From assembly GCA_902574955.1 (NCBI GenBank), contig CACGPQ010000006.1, positions 1 through 51,540 on the forward strand: a DNA stretch of 51,540 nucleotides. Direction: 5' to 3'. Each line of letters begins with the position of its first letter. Within the stretch, counting starts at the first letter, position 1. Below the pieces are notes generated by a model. It was not told where the DNA came from and did no database searches. It saw only the letters and a list, made by a program, of their open reading frames with translations. Origin of the DNA: an uncultured Synechococcaceae cyanobacterium (lineage in GTDB: Bacteria > Cyanobacteriota > Cyanobacteriia > PCC-6307 > Cyanobiaceae). Shown piece after piece: positions 19,537 to 30,909 of this stretch. The position numbers were made by a program, and so were the translations under genes.

Positions 19537-19954
19537 TTAAAGAACAGCAAAAAGCATTGGTAGCACTGGATTTAGCATTAAAAATCTAACTACATTTAGC
19601 AAAGAGGGAAAATGTTAAAGTGAGGTGAATTTAAGAATTTAAGCTATTTATTATGTTTTATTAATTTTCGGATATATTTCCTTCTCATCACATGAAAAAA
19701 CACAATTTGTATTTTGAAATCAAGAAAAATCTGGTTTTCTCATTATTAAACTTTCTCTGTAAATCGTTTTATGCACTGAGCAGATGTATGAAAAAATTGT
19801 AATTTATTAGAAAATTAATACTCTCCAAGATCTAATAAAGTTGATTAGTGAAGCCTTAAATTTGAGTTTTTTTTTATATTTTGCACCTATTATTCAAATA
19901 TCAGTAATTTAAATAAATTATCTCAATATTTAACTAATCAATGATAAAGAAAAA

Positions 19955-21988
19955 GTGATTCATCTTAATAAAGGTAAACCATTTCCTTTAGGGAGTTCTC
20001 TAACTTCACAAGGGATTAATTTTTCCTTAGTAGCCACAAATGCAGAATATGTAGAAATCTTATTGTTTGAGAAAGAGGACTCTATTTCCCCAAAAAACAT
20101 ATTCAAATTAGATCAGACTCATAATAAAGGTCCTTACTGGCATGCGGAAATAAAAAATCTAGATGAAGGTTGTATTTATGCTTTTAGAGTGAAACAAAAA
20201 AATAATGAAATTAATAGTAACTATGAAAAAAAAGTATTACTTGATCCATGTTCAAGGGGTATTACCGGATGGGGAAGTTATAAAAGAGAAAATGCATTAA
20301 AAAAGCAAGAGAATACTAATTCTTGTCTTAAAAGCGTTGTTTGCGATAGAAAATTATTTAATTTTAAGGATTATCCAAGACCGAAACATTCTTGGGAAGA
20401 AACAATTATTTATGAACTCCATATCAAAGCTTTCACTGAATCAACTGATAAAGATAAAAGTTGTTTTAAGAAATTTTTAAAAAAAATTCCTTATCTCAAA
20501 GAACTGGGTATTACAACAATTGAATTACTTCCAATTTTTTGTTTTGATCCTACTGATGCTCCAAATGGTCTAAAAAATTTTTGGGGATATAGTCCAATTA
20601 ATTGGTTTACTCCGCATTTTGAATATCTTTCGAATGAATCCGCCGAAAAGAATAGAGAGGAATTTAGAAGATTTGTAGAGGAATGTCATAAAGCAGACAT
20701 TGAAGTAATCTTAGATGTTGTATACAATCACACTTCCGAAGGCGATTCAAAAGGGCCAGCAATATCTTGGAAAGGTATAGATGAAAATCTTTATTACTTT
20801 ATTGGAAAAGATAAAAATTATCAGGACGTCTCCGGATGTGGTAATACTATTGCAGCAAACAGAGGATTAGTTAGAAAACTAATAATTGAATCTTTAAAAT
20901 GTTGGGCGAGTGAATTAGGAGTTGATGGTTTTAGATTTGATTTAGGAATTGCCCTATCAAGAGGAGAAAATCTTTCACCGCTTGATAATCCTCCAATTTT
21001 TGAAGATATAGAATGTGAACCTGAACTTATCGATATCAAGTTCATAAGTGAGCCATGGGATTGTGGCGGTTTATATAAATTAGGTAATTTCCCATCTAAG
21101 AATACTTTCACTTGGAATGGTCATTTTAGAGATGACTTGAGGAGATTTTGGAAGGGGGATAAAGATACAGCTTGGAATATGAGTGACAAAATAAAAGGGT
21201 CGCCATCTATTTATAAAGAAGACAATATTTTTCCAAAGTCGATAAATTTTATTACTTCACATGATGGATTCACTCTAAAAGACTTAGTAACTTTCAATAG
21301 AAAACATAATTTTGCCAATAGAGAACAAAATAGAGATGGAGATAACCATAACAATTCTTGGAATCATGGTACTGAGGGACCAACTACGAACTTATTAATC
21401 AATGATTTAAGAAAAAGACAACAAAAAAATCTTATTCTTAGTTTACTTATCTCTAAAGGTGTTCCAATGATACTTATGGGTGATGAGATAGGAAGATCAC
21501 AAGGCGGGAACAATAATTCTTGGTGCCAAAATAATTTATTAGGCTGGATAAATTGGGAAGATGGTCAACAAGATTTGGAATTATTAGAATATTTTAAATA
21601 CGTCATAAAAATCAGAAAAAAACTAATAAACATTTTTAATCCATCATCCTTCCCTGATAATCAAACCAATGAAAATATTCCAACATATCATTGGCATGGA
21701 ACAAAGTTAGATGTCCCCGATTGGAGTAGTTGGTCTCACACAGTTGCCTTTAGCATTAACAAAAACAATACTAATCCGCTGGTCTGGATAGGTTTAAATG
21801 CATATTCAAAAAGTATCGATTTCCCCTTGCCGAAATGTAAATATAATTGGTTAAAAGTTATTGACACTAGTATGTCTGAGATTTTTGAACCCTTAATTAT
21901 TAATGAAAAATCTGTTTCAATAAAGAGTAGAAGCTCTTTACTAATCATTTCAGAAGAAGTATTTGGGGCAAAAAATAATTTATTCTAA
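19955..21988 (+). CDS. glgX: Glycogen debranching enzyme / isoamylase (GH13)
   Basis: GSSLTSQGINFSLVATNAEYVEILLF (CBM48-like), EVILDVVYNHTSEG, DGFRFDLGIAL, FITSHDGFTLKDLVTFNRKHN. GTG start. Confidence 0.92.
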   Translation: MIHLNKGKPFPLGSSLTSQGINFSLVATNAEYVEILLFEKEDSISPKNIFKLDQTHNKGPYWHAEIKNLDEGCIYAFRVKQKNNEINSNYEKKVLLDPCSRGITGWGSYKRENALKKQENTNSCLKSVVCDRKLFNFKDYPRPKHSWEETIIYELHIKAFTESTDKDKSCFKKFLKKIPYLKELGITTIELLPIFCFDPTDAPNGLKNFWGYSPINWFTPHFEYLSNESAEKNREEFRRFVEECHKADIEVILDVVYNHTSEGDSKGPAISWKGIDENLYYFIGKDKNYQDVSGCGNTIAANRGLVRKLIIESLKCWASELGVDGFRFDLGIALSRGENLSPLDNPPIFEDIECEPELIDIKFISEPWDCGGLYKLGNFPSKNTFTWNGHFRDDLRRFWKGDKDTAWNMSDKIKGSPSIYKEDNIFPKSINFITSHDGFTLKDLVTFNRKHNFANREQNRDGDNHNNSWNHGTEGPTTNLLINDLRKRQQKNLILSLLISKGVPMILMGDEIGRSQGGNNNSWCQNNLLGWINWEDGQQDLELLEYFKYVIKIRKKLINIFNPSSFPDNQTNENIPTYHWHGTKLDVPDWSSWSHTVAFSINKNNTNPLVWIGLNAYSKSIDFPLPKCKYNWLKVIDTSMSEIFEPLIINEKSVSIKSRSSLLIISEEVFGAKNNLF

Positions 21989-21989
21989 A

Positions 21990-22060
21990 AGCGGGCGGCG
22001 GGAATCGAACCCGCATCTTCAGCTTGGAAGGCTGAGGTTTTACCACTAAACCACGCCCGC
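21990..22060 (-). tRNA. tRNA-Gly (anticodon UCC)
   Basis: Reverse strand GCGGGCGTGGTTTAGTGGTAAAACCTCAGCCTTCCAAGCTGAAGATGCGGGTTCGATTCCCGCCGCCCGC; anticodon loop CTTCCAA. Confidence 0.95.
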
Positions 22061-22121
22061 ATTAAGTAATAGAATTACCATTGCAATAATACATTATCAA
22101 ACAATAAACAAAGTAAAAAGA

Positions 22122-23519
22122 TTGGAAAATTCACACTCGAAAAAATATATTTCTAGATCAACAACAAGATTAATGTTCTCTTATGGGCTAGGAGATGCAG
22201 GCACAGGTTTGGTCGCGACACAATTTGGTTTTTTTCTTTTTAAATTCTTTATTTCTGCTGGTTTACCAGTAATAATTGCAGGATCATTATTAATGTTAAT
22301 AAAGATATGGGATGCAGTAAATGATCCTTTAATTGGATGGTTAAGTGATCGTACTAAATCAAGATGGGGGCCTAGAATCCCTTGGATGGTAGCAGCATCT
22401 GTTCCTCTTGGTTTCTCTTTAGCTGCGATATGGTGGACACCCACTGGTTCAGTACTAACCAAGACTATTTACTATGCCATAATTTCTATAATCGTAATGA
22501 CTGCTTATACAAGTATTAATCTTCCTTTTGCAGCTCTATCTACTGAAATTTCTGAAAAAACAGAAATAAGAACAAGACTAAACGCATCTAGATTTACTGG
22601 CTCAATAATCGCAGGACTAACTGGTTTAATAATTGCTGGAGTTGTCTTAGGTTCTGAAGGATCTGCAAATAATGAATATTTTTTAATGGGTAAAATAAGC
22701 GGATGTATTGCAGTTGCTGCAACATTAATTTCCTGTTGGGGATTAGCTCCATTCGCAAAAAAAGCAAGAAGGCCTTCAGGAAAAGTTGAAGCTATAACAC
22801 TTCAATTCAAAAGGATATTCAGAAATAAAAAATTTCTAAAAGTTATTACGCTCTATATTCTTCTCTGGTGCGCCTTACAATTAATGCAAACAGTAGCTTT
22901 AATCTATGTCGAGGATGTACTGAATGTACCAACATATATTGCGAAGTGGATTCCGATACCTTTCCAAATTAGCGCTTTAGTGGGTTTACAAATATGGACC
23001 AGAGTATCAAATAAATTGAACAGGATTTCAGCGTTAAACTATGGAGCGATTATGTGGATTATTTCATGTACAGCAGCTTTATTTTTACCTTCATTATCAA
23101 AAATTTCAGGAGTTGGAGATAGTTTATTCCTAAATGCCAGCAACATATTTCTGTTCATTCTTTTAATTTTCATAATCTGTCTTATTGGCATTGGAGCTTC
23201 AACCGCTTTTCTTATCCCTTGGTCACTACTTCCTGATGCAATAGACGAAGACCCAGAGAAACCAGCAGGATTATATACTGCTTGGATGGTACTTATTCAG
23301 AAGATAGGTATCGCGTTTAGTGTTCAATTATTAGGATTTTTATTGTATTTATCAGGTTATCAATCATGCTTTGTTGATAAAGATGGTCTAAATATTATTG
23401 AACAATGCTACTCAGCACAATTAACTATTAGATTATGCATTGGTTTTATACCCTCAATATTGGTAATAATTGGTCTTTTAATCATGAGAAAATGGGATCG
23501 AAAATTAATTACAAACTAA
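22122..23519 (+). CDS. MFS/GPH-family sugar:cation symporter (MelB-like)
   Basis: About 12 TMs; KIWDAVNDPLIGWLSDRTKSRWGPRIPWM is the GPH/MelB signature. Confidence 0.87.
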   Translation: MENSHSKKYISRSTTRLMFSYGLGDAGTGLVATQFGFFLFKFFISAGLPVIIAGSLLMLIKIWDAVNDPLIGWLSDRTKSRWGPRIPWMVAASVPLGFSLAAIWWTPTGSVLTKTIYYAIISIIVMTAYTSINLPFAALSTEISEKTEIRTRLNASRFTGSIIAGLTGLIIAGVVLGSEGSANNEYFLMGKISGCIAVAATLISCWGLAPFAKKARRPSGKVEAITLQFKRIFRNKKFLKVITLYILLWCALQLMQTVALIYVEDVLNVPTYIAKWIPIPFQISALVGLQIWTRVSNKLNRISALNYGAIMWIISCTAALFLPSLSKISGVGDSLFLNASNIFLFILLIFIICLIGIGASTAFLIPWSLLPDAIDEDPEKPAGLYTAWMVLIQKIGIAFSVQLLGFLLYLSGYQSCFVDKDGLNIIEQCYSAQLTIRLCIGFIPSILVIIGLLIMRKWDRKLITN

Positions 23520-23528
23520 TATAAAAAT

Positions 23529-24284
23529 ATGTATTATCTTAATTTTTTCAAAAGACTTCTAGACAGCCTAGTCATTGGAGGGCAAGCAATTAATTTTATC
23601 TTTAAGGGTAAAATTTCCAAAAATGATCTCTTTGACCAACTTATGGAGTCGGGTCCTGGCAGTTTATTAATTGTATTAATTACAGGAATTGCCGCAGGTA
23701 CAGTTTTTAATATTCAAGTTGCATCACAACTTACAAGTATGGGGGTTTCAAGTGAAATTGGAGGTTTATTAGCAGTAGGCATGGCTAGAGAAATGGCTCC
23801 TCTTCTAACTGCTACTTTAATGACTGGAAAGGTTGCCACTGCCTATGCTGCTCAACTGGGTACTATGAAAGTCACAGAACAAATTGAGGCAATAACCATG
23901 TTAAGGACCGAACCAGTCCAATATTTGGTAGTCCCAAGGTTACTATCGATGGTAATAATGTCTCCAATACAGTGTCTTTTGTTTTTATCTGTAGCTTTAT
24001 GGAGTGGACAAATTTGGAGCACAATTTTTTATAAAGTTCCTCCCATAGTTTTTTGGACATCTGTAAGATCAGGTAATGTGAGTTTAACCAGTACAGACTT
24101 AACTTCAATGTTAATAAAATCTGTAGTGTTCGGATTACTTATTTCAATCATTGCTTGTGGATATGGACTTACAACCAAAGGAGGTCCAAAAGAAGTTGGG
24201 ACAAGTACAACAGGTGCAGTTGTAATGACTCTCGTTACTGTATCTTTAATGGATGTATTACTAACGCAAATTTTATTTGGATGA
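23529..24284 (+). CDS. MlaE-family ABC transporter permease
   Basis: GIAAGTVFNIQVASQL, REMAPLLTATLMTGKVATAYAAQLGTMKVTEQIEAITML. Confidence 0.9.
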   Translation: MYYLNFFKRLLDSLVIGGQAINFIFKGKISKNDLFDQLMESGPGSLLIVLITGIAAGTVFNIQVASQLTSMGVSSEIGGLLAVGMAREMAPLLTATLMTGKVATAYAAQLGTMKVTEQIEAITMLRTEPVQYLVVPRLLSMVIMSPIQCLLFLSVALWSGQIWSTIFYKVPPIVFWTSVRSGNVSLTSTDLTSMLIKSVVFGLLISIIACGYGLTTKGGPKEVGTSTTGAVVMTLVTVSLMDVLLTQILFG

Positions 24285-24693
24285 TACTATGTTTAACACT
24301 AAGTCAAAAAAAGAGGAACCAGTAATAATATCTCCTTCATTTCAATTACCAATCATTCTAATATTTTTAAGTTTTATGCTTTTATTTTTGAATATTGGTT
24401 CTTTGCCAACAATAGTTTTTGCTTCTTTTAGCTTTTTTTTATTACTTCAGTCATTCACCTTAAGAATAAAAATAACAAATGATGATTTTATCGTTTTACA
24501 ATTAGGGAAAGAGATTAGAACTTTTCCATTCAAGAACTGGATATCATGGAAATTCTTTTTCCCTATAATCCCAGGTATTTTTTATTTTAGAGAAAAGTCC
24601 AGTCCTCATTTATTACCAATTTTATTCAATCCAAAGCAATTAAAAGATGAGCTCATAAAAAAAGTTGACTCCCTGGAAATTAAAAATTCTTAA
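24277..24693 (+). CDS. DUF3119-like two-TM protein
   Basis: Two TMs followed by LRIKITNDDFIVLQLGKEIRTFPFKNWISWKFFFPIIPGIFYFREKSSPHLLPILFNP. Family recognised from memory, not searched. Confidence 0.7.
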   Translation: MDDTMFNTKSKKEEPVIISPSFQLPIILIFLSFMLLFLNIGSLPTIVFASFSFFLLLQSFTLRIKITNDDFIVLQLGKEIRTFPFKNWISWKFFFPIIPGIFYFREKSSPHLLPILFNPKQLKDELIKKVDSLEIKNS

Positions 24694-24728
24694 AATTCAG
24701 ACTTTGCCTAATCATCAAAATTATTTAA

Positions 24729-25739
24729 ATGACCAATACAGAAATTCCCGAAAATAATCCTGAAAAGGAATTAAAAATAGATAAGTCAATTTCAGATGAT
24801 AAAACCAAACAAATTAGTAAGAAAAATACAACTCAAAATAAAAAAATTATACTGAAAAACGATAAATCAACTAAATCTTTTGATGAAATTTCAAATGAAA
24901 TTTTTAGAGATCTCTTTTCAAAAAAAGACTCTTTACTTAAAGAAATACAAGTGTTAGAAACAAAAAAAAATGAAATAGAAAAAGATATTGAATCTAACTT
25001 TAAAGGACAGTCAGATAATATTGCTAAAAGAGTTAAAGGCTTTCAAGAGTACTTAACTGGAGCTTTGCAGAATCTTTCACAAAACGTAGAGAGACTTGAA
25101 TTAGTTTCTCAACCAATAATCGTAAAGCCTTCTCCACTTGATGAGAAAAAGCAAGACAATAGCGCAAATAATGTAGTTAATGTTCCTGCTCTTTCCGAGA
25201 CATTTAAGCCAGATGAAGAGATTATAAAAAGTTGCTTTACAAGTTTCACAGAACAACCCGACTTTTATGCAGAGCCTTGGAAATTAAGACGGAGTCTTGA
25301 TTCCTCAGATATAGAGATTATGGATGATTGGTTCTTTAACATGGGCGGAAGAGGTTCTCTTGAAAGTAGAGGATCTCGACAAAAAAATGCCTTGTTATCA
25401 GCTGGCTTAATATCTATTCTTGGCGAATTGTATGGAGATCAATTTCAGACTCTTATTTTAGCTTCGCAGCCTGAACGATTAGGTGAATGGAGAAGAATTC
25501 TTCAAGATTCACTTGGTCTAACAAGGGATGACTTTGGACCTAATAGTGGGATTGTTCTGTTTGAAAGGCCTGAAGGTGTCATCGAAAGAGCTGATAGATT
25601 AGAAGCCAATGAAGAATTGCCATTTATTATCATTGATGCAGCAGAAACTTCTGTTGAAATTCCAATACTTCAATTCCCATTATGGGTTGCATTTGCTGGT
25701 TCAGATAATGAAATTTACGATGATCTTGAACTAAACTAG
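24729..25739 (+). CDS. DUF3086-like protein
   Basis: Coiled-coil N-terminus and C-terminal conserved-looking domain [53 protein letters not shown]. Family recognised from memory. Confidence 0.7.
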   Translation: MTNTEIPENNPEKELKIDKSISDDKTKQISKKNTTQNKKIILKNDKSTKSFDEISNEIFRDLFSKKDSLLKEIQVLETKKNEIEKDIESNFKGQSDNIAKRVKGFQEYLTGALQNLSQNVERLELVSQPIIVKPSPLDEKKQDNSANNVVNVPALSETFKPDEEIIKSCFTSFTEQPDFYAEPWKLRRSLDSSDIEIMDDWFFNMGGRGSLESRGSRQKNALLSAGLISILGELYGDQFQTLILASQPERLGEWRRILQDSLGLTRDDFGPNSGIVLFERPEGVIERADRLEANEELPFIIIDAAETSVEIPILQFPLWVAFAGSDNEIYDDLELN

Positions 25740-25744
25740 GGTTT

Positions 25745-26338
25745 ATGAATATCTTAATAATTTTTACAAGTTATCTTTTAGGATCACTTCCGACAGGTTT
25801 TTTAATTGGAAAATATCTCAAAAATATAGATCTAAGAACTATGGGTTCTGGATCTACAGGTGCCACAAATGTCTTAAGAAATGTTGGAAAATGGCCAGCA
25901 CTTTTTGTTTTTATCATTGACGTTGGCAAAGGCCTTATAGCAGTAAAAATTGCTCAAAATTATACAGATCAAGTATTAATAGAGGTAATAGCGGGGATAT
26001 CCGCTATCTCAGGACATATTTGGCCAATATGGCTTAAAGGTAAAGGAGGGAAAGCTGTTGCTACTGGATTAGGTATGTTTTTAGCTCTTTCTTGGAAAGT
26101 TGGACTCGCATCTCTTGGCATTTTTTTAATAGTCCTAACAAAAACTAAATTTGTTTCTTTATCCAGTATTTCAGCTGCAATCTTACTTCCTATTTTTATG
26201 TTTTTTTACCTAGGTATATTTATGCACTCCTACTTTTTTATAAGTTTAATTGTGGCATTATTAGTAATCTGGAAACATAGAACAAACATAACAAGATTGC
26301 TTAAGGGAGAAGAATCCAAAATTAATCAGAATCAATAG
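25745..26338 (+). CDS. plsY: Glycerol-3-phosphate acyltransferase (acyl-phosphate dependent)
   Basis: [56 protein letters not shown]. Confidence 0.95.
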   Translation: MNILIIFTSYLLGSLPTGFLIGKYLKNIDLRTMGSGSTGATNVLRNVGKWPALFVFIIDVGKGLIAVKIAQNYTDQVLIEVIAGISAISGHIWPIWLKGKGGKAVATGLGMFLALSWKVGLASLGIFLIVLTKTKFVSLSSISAAILLPIFMFFYLGIFMHSYFFISLIVALLVIWKHRTNITRLLKGEESKINQNQ

Positions 26339-27053
26339 ATTTAAATATTTCTATTAGAGCTTTATTAGGATCTATAGCTTTTGAAATTGATCTTCCAATG
26401 ACTAACTTAGACGCGCCATAATCTATAGCTTCATGGGGAGTCATAATTCTATTTTGATCATCTTTATTGTCAATATTTAATCTGATACCTGGTGTAATAA
26501 GTTCAAAATTATGTTTATAAATAGATCTCAAAATATTTACCTCCCAAGGGGAACAAACACATCCATCTAATCCGGCATCAAAAGACAACTTTGCAAGTCT
26601 CAATACATTTTCTTCAATTGAATTATTTCTATCAAGATCAGTTTGAAAATCTTTAAGAGAAAAGCTTGTTAAAACAGTTATTCCTACAACCAATGGAGGT
26701 TTAACACTGACTGAGGTGGCTCCTTCTAAAGATGCTTTTTTCGAATCCTTAAGAGCTTTTAAACCTGCTGAAGCATGAATAGAAATTATATCAACGCCTA
26801 ATTTTGAAACTTGGAAACATGCTGCCCGCATAGTATTTGGAATATCATGAAACTTTAAGTCTAAAAAAATTTTTTTATTTAAACCTTTTAATATTTCAAT
26901 AACTCTTGGACCTTCCCTAACAAAAAGCTCTAAACCAACTTTCACCCACTTAATATTAGGACATTTTTCCAAAAGTAATTTTGCTTGACTTAAATCTAAT
27001 CCATCAATTGCCAATATTATTTTATTTTCCGAATTAAATCTGTTATTCATCAA
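26322..27053 (-). CDS. pyrF: Orotidine 5'-phosphate decarboxylase
   Basis: [38 protein letters not shown]. Confidence 0.95.
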   Translation of the reverse strand: MMNNRFNSENKIILAIDGLDLSQAKLLLEKCPNIKWVKVGLELFVREGPRVIEILKGLNKKIFLDLKFHDIPNTMRAACFQVSKLGVDIISIHASAGLKALKDSKKASLEGATSVSVKPPLVVGITVLTSFSLKDFQTDLDRNNSIEENVLRLAKLSFDAGLDGCVCSPWEVNILRSIYKHNFELITPGIRLNIDNKDDQNRIMTPHEAIDYGASKLVIGRSISKAIDPNKALIEIFKSIDSD

Positions 27054-27056
27054 TTT

Positions 27057-28295
27057 TCAGTTTTCAAACCTCTTAATTATTTTTTTTCCAATTTGCAAAA
27101 TTTTCCCTTCCAAATCATTTTTTGAATTAAAAACTAAATCAGGATTTATTACTTTTTGACTATCAATTTTTACACCCCCACCTTTAATAGATCTTTTGGA
27201 TTCGCTGCTAGATTTGAAAAGTTTTAGAGCACTTAATAAGTAGAAAAATTTTACTGGAAAAACTACTTCTTTTAAAGAAATCTCTGGAATTTCTCCAACT
27301 TTTTCTTTGTGTCCAAGGAATAATTTTTCGCAGTTTGATTGCGCCTTTAATGCTTCTTCGGCCCCATGGAATAAAGTAGTAACTTCTAAAGCCATTCTTC
27401 TCTGCAATTCACGAGGATTTGAGTTTTCCAGAAAACTTAAATCTAATTTAGTAAGTAATTCAAAATAGGTAGGTATTATATTATCGGGTACTTTTTCTAA
27501 TTTTGAATACATTGAAAGAGGATCTTCAGTCAAACCGACGGTGTTAAATTCAGATTTACTCATCTTCTTAATTCCATCTAAACCTGTCAAAATTGGCAGC
27601 AGAACACCAAATTGAGGGTCTTGTTTAAAATGCCTTTGAAGATCTCTTCCTATTGCAATATTAAATTTCTGATCTGTGCCTCCAAGCTCAATATCTGATT
27701 GAACAAATACCGAATCGTAACCCTGTAATAGTGGATATAAGAATTCATGCAAAGAAATTGGAACTTGCGAAGTATACCTTTTATTAAATTCCTCCTTAGC
27801 TAGCATTTGACTAACTGTTGCACTCCCCATTAATTCAATTATGGAATTAAGATTTAATCCTTTTAACCATTCACTGTTATATCTAATTTCTATTCTATCT
27901 TTTGAATCAAAATCTAAAATAGATTCATTGGCTGGCTTTCCCATCCCTAATTGGGTTAAGTATGTTTTTGCATTATCATTAACTTGTTTTTCCGATAACT
28001 GAACTCTTGTTTTATTTTTTCCGGTTGGGTCTCCAATTTGAGCAGTAAAATCCCCAATAATTAGAACTGCAATATGTCCATTATCTTGGAATGCCCTAAG
28101 TTTTTTAAACAGTATGCTGTGCCCAAGATGTATATCTGTTCCAGTTGGATCGATACCGAGTTTAATCCTTAGTTTTTTATTATTTTTTTTCGCATGATCA
28201 ATTATTTCTGAAAAGGTTTTATCTGTTCCCTTAATTGGAAAATATTCTTCTATTCCTCTTGACAACCATGATGGCAATATTGAATTATCTGACAT
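27057..28295 (-). CDS. tyrS: Tyrosyl-tRNA synthetase
   Basis: [64 protein letters not shown]. Confidence 0.96.
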   Translation of the reverse strand: MSDNSILPSWLSRGIEEYFPIKGTDKTFSEIIDHAKKNNKKLRIKLGIDPTGTDIHLGHSILFKKLRAFQDNGHIAVLIIGDFTAQIGDPTGKNKTRVQLSEKQVNDNAKTYLTQLGMGKPANESILDFDSKDRIEIRYNSEWLKGLNLNSIIELMGSATVSQMLAKEEFNKRYTSQVPISLHEFLYPLLQGYDSVFVQSDIELGGTDQKFNIAIGRDLQRHFKQDPQFGVLLPILTGLDGIKKMSKSEFNTVGLTEDPLSMYSKLEKVPDNIIPTYFELLTKLDLSFLENSNPRELQRRMALEVTTLFHGAEEALKAQSNCEKLFLGHKEKVGEIPEISLKEVVFPVKFFYLLSALKLFKSSSESKRSIKGGGVKIDSQKVINPDLVFNSKNDLEGKILQIGKKIIKRFEN

Positions 28296-28314
28296 GAAGC
28301 TTTAACCGTTAAAT

Positions 28315-28638
28315 TTAAGAAGTTTTATCAAGTTCATCCTTCATTCTTATTAAAGTTTTATTCATTTGATCGAACATTTGATCAGGAGTAATCCCAAATT
28401 GACTTAACTGTGTCTTTAATTGTTCTACTGTCATTTTTGCTTGAAAATCTTCAGACAATTCAAATCTCTTCATAAAAACCTTATAACGATCCATAAGAGA
28501 TTCCATTTTTTTTATAAACATTTTTTTCCCTTCTCTGTCAAACTTTCCGTAATCAGAACCAAGTTTCATAAGTGCTTGATAGTCTGTAAAAAGCTTTTTA
28601 GCTTCTTCTTGAACGATGTCTGACTCAAAGAATCCCAT
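28315..28638 (-). CDS. DUF1825-like conserved cyanobacterial protein
   Basis: MGFFESDIVQEEAKKLFTDYQALMKLGSDYGKFDREGKKMFIKKMESLMDRYKVFMKRFELSEDFQAKMTVEQL. Start placed at the internal ATG rather than 28659. Confidence 0.75.
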   Translation of the reverse strand: MGFFESDIVQEEAKKLFTDYQALMKLGSDYGKFDREGKKMFIKKMESLMDRYKVFMKRFELSEDFQAKMTVEQLKTQLSQFGITPDQMFDQMNKTLIRMKDELDKTS

Positions 28639-28789
28639 TTCTATTTTTTTACTTCGCAAGATTAAGGCTCAATTACAAGATAACAAGAATCTTTTAAATT
28701 GATTAGAACATTAATAAATTTTAGTTTATAAATAAATCTTTGATTTATATTTTTTGAGAAGTAAATTAAGTAGACATGTTTCATAGATA

Positions 28790-29401
28790 TTGGAAAAATT
28801 CAACGTAAATAATATTTCAAATCAAAATAGACAATTTGAATTATTTGGTTCAAATGTAAATACATCAATTAATTTTCAACAATCAAATAATCTAAAAATC
28901 AAAGGCGAAATCCTAACTGAATGGAGAAATAAAATCCATAATCACCAATTTAAAATTTCAAAAGATGCTTACAATAAAACTTTGCACCAAACATGTCTTC
29001 CAATAAATACAATTTCAAATGAAAGAAAAATTGATCCGTTTTCCCTGCAGCCATTATCATTAAACTTTTGGAGAACAAATCAATATATACACGATGGTCC
29101 AGCAATGTATTTTGTAATTGACTCAATGGAGAGTTCTAAAATAATCCTTTATATAGGAGAAACAAACGTAGCAAATAAAAGATGGAAGGGAGAACATGAC
29201 TGTAAAAACTACCTCATGAACTATAAAGAAGCCTTAGCCCATAATAACCTCTCAAGTCATCAAGATATTCGTTTCTTCTTAGATGTACCTAAAGAAGTAA
29301 AATTAAGACGTAAATTAGAACAGCAACTGATATATTTATGGTTACCACCTTTTAATAAAGAAACCCGAGATAGGTGGGCAACTACTTTCACAAACAACTA
29401 A
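28790..29401 (+). CDS. GIY-YIG-like nuclease domain protein
   Basis: PAMYFVIDSMESSKIILYIGETNVANKRWKGEHDCKNYL resembles GIY-YIG; RRKLEQQLIYLWLPPFNKETRDRW C-terminal part. TTG start. Confidence 0.65.
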   Translation: MEKFNVNNISNQNRQFELFGSNVNTSINFQQSNNLKIKGEILTEWRNKIHNHQFKISKDAYNKTLHQTCLPINTISNERKIDPFSLQPLSLNFWRTNQYIHDGPAMYFVIDSMESSKIILYIGETNVANKRWKGEHDCKNYLMNYKEALAHNNLSSHQDIRFFLDVPKEVKLRRKLEQQLIYLWLPPFNKETRDRWATTFTNN

Positions 29402-29425
29402 AAGTCAATTAAATCCATTTTACAA

Positions 29426-30898
29426 ATGCAATTTTCCACATTCCAAAAAAATCTAGATAACTGGCAAGGTGCTTTATTAATTTTTGGAGTTTTAGAGGAA
29501 GAAATTGCAAGCCAACTTGAAAACATAAAATTTGTTGTTGACCCAAAATTATTACTAAAAACATTTACTCAAAAAAAATTCAAAGGAGAAAAAGGAAAAA
29601 CTCTAAGCTTTGAATTTTTAGATCAAAAATTAGAAACTTTAATCATAGTTGGTCTTGGCAAATCGAAAGACCTAAAAAAAAGTGATATAGAAAACTCTAT
29701 AGGAAATCTTATTAGAAAAACTGTTGATAAAAATGAAAAAATCAGCATCTTGCTACCTTGGGAATTATTAAATTCAAAACTAAAAATAAATCAATTAGCA
29801 GTGTCTGCTAGATTATCCGCTTACAAAGACAATAGATTCAACAAGAAAAAAGATGAAGAGAAAGTTCTTAAAGAAATAGAGTTTTTGAATTTAAAAAAAT
29901 TTGAGAATATTAGCTTTGAAGAGACAGAAAAAATATGTGAAGGTGTAGAACTAGCCAGAAGACTTGTAGCCGCCCCTCCAAATAGCCTTACTCCCAAGGA
30001 AATGTCTATTCAGGCTTCTCAAATAGCAAAGGATCATGGTTTGGAAGTAAAAATTTTAGAGGCAAAAGATTGTGAAGATTTAGGAATGGGTGCATATTTA
30101 GCTGTTGCAAAAGGTTCTGATCTAGATCCTAAATTTATACATCTTACTTTGAGCTCAGAGGGTCCTATAAAAGAAAAGATTGCGCTTGTTGGGAAGGGTT
30201 TAACCTTTGATTCTGGAGGATACAACCTTAAAGTAGGAGCCTCTCAAATTGAAATGATGAAATATGATATGGGCGGAAGTGCTGCAGTTTTAGGAGCAGC
30301 AAAAGCACTTGGAGCAATAAAACCAAAGGGACTAGAAATACATTTTATTGTCGCAGCTTGCGAAAACATGATAAATGGTTCTGCGGTACATCCTGGAGAT
30401 GTGGTTAAGGCATCTAATGGTAAGACAATTGAAATAAATAACACTGATGCAGAGGGTAGACTCACATTAGCCGATGCTTTAACTTACGCATCCAATTTAA
30501 AACCGGATTCAATAATAGATCTCGCCACTTTAACAGGAGCTATTGTTGTTGCTTTAGGAAATGATGTAGCTGGATTCTGGAGCAATAATGATGATCTAGC
30601 AAATGACCTAAAAGCTGCATCAGCCGAGTCTGGAGAAGAATTATGGCAAATGCCTTTACAAAAATCTTATAAAGAAGGGTTAAAGTCTCATATAGCTGAC
30701 ATGAAAAATACAGGTCCTAGAGCAGGTGGGTCAATAACTGCTGCTTTGTTTTTAGAGGAATTCTTTGATAAAGAGATTAAATGGGCTCATATTGATATCG
30801 CTGGGACTTGTTGGACTGATAAGAATAAGGGAATTAATCCATCAGGTGCAACCGGTTTTGGAGTTAAAACTCTTATTCAATGGATTAAAAATAAATAA
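29426..30898 (+). CDS. pepA: Leucyl aminopeptidase (M17)
   Basis: [44 protein letters not shown]. Confidence 0.96.
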   Translation: MQFSTFQKNLDNWQGALLIFGVLEEEIASQLENIKFVVDPKLLLKTFTQKKFKGEKGKTLSFEFLDQKLETLIIVGLGKSKDLKKSDIENSIGNLIRKTVDKNEKISILLPWELLNSKLKINQLAVSARLSAYKDNRFNKKKDEEKVLKEIEFLNLKKFENISFEETEKICEGVELARRLVAAPPNSLTPKEMSIQASQIAKDHGLEVKILEAKDCEDLGMGAYLAVAKGSDLDPKFIHLTLSSEGPIKEKIALVGKGLTFDSGGYNLKVGASQIEMMKYDMGGSAAVLGAAKALGAIKPKGLEIHFIVAACENMINGSAVHPGDVVKASNGKTIEINNTDAEGRLTLADALTYASNLKPDSIIDLATLTGAIVVALGNDVAGFWSNNDDLANDLKAASAESGEELWQMPLQKSYKEGLKSHIADMKNTGPRAGGSITAALFLEEFFDKEIKWAHIDIAGTCWTDKNKGINPSGATGFGVKTLIQWIKNK

Positions 30899-30909
30899 CT
30901 ATATTTAAA

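Noticed and set aside
19280-19540. Plus-strand 86-aa ORF
   Set aside because: Starts antisense to hup and runs through the upstream region; no recognisable domain. The minus-strand Cys-rich ORF and hairpin are more interesting there.
20821-21111. Minus-strand 96-aa ORF
   Set aside because: Antisense to conserved glgX catalytic regions.
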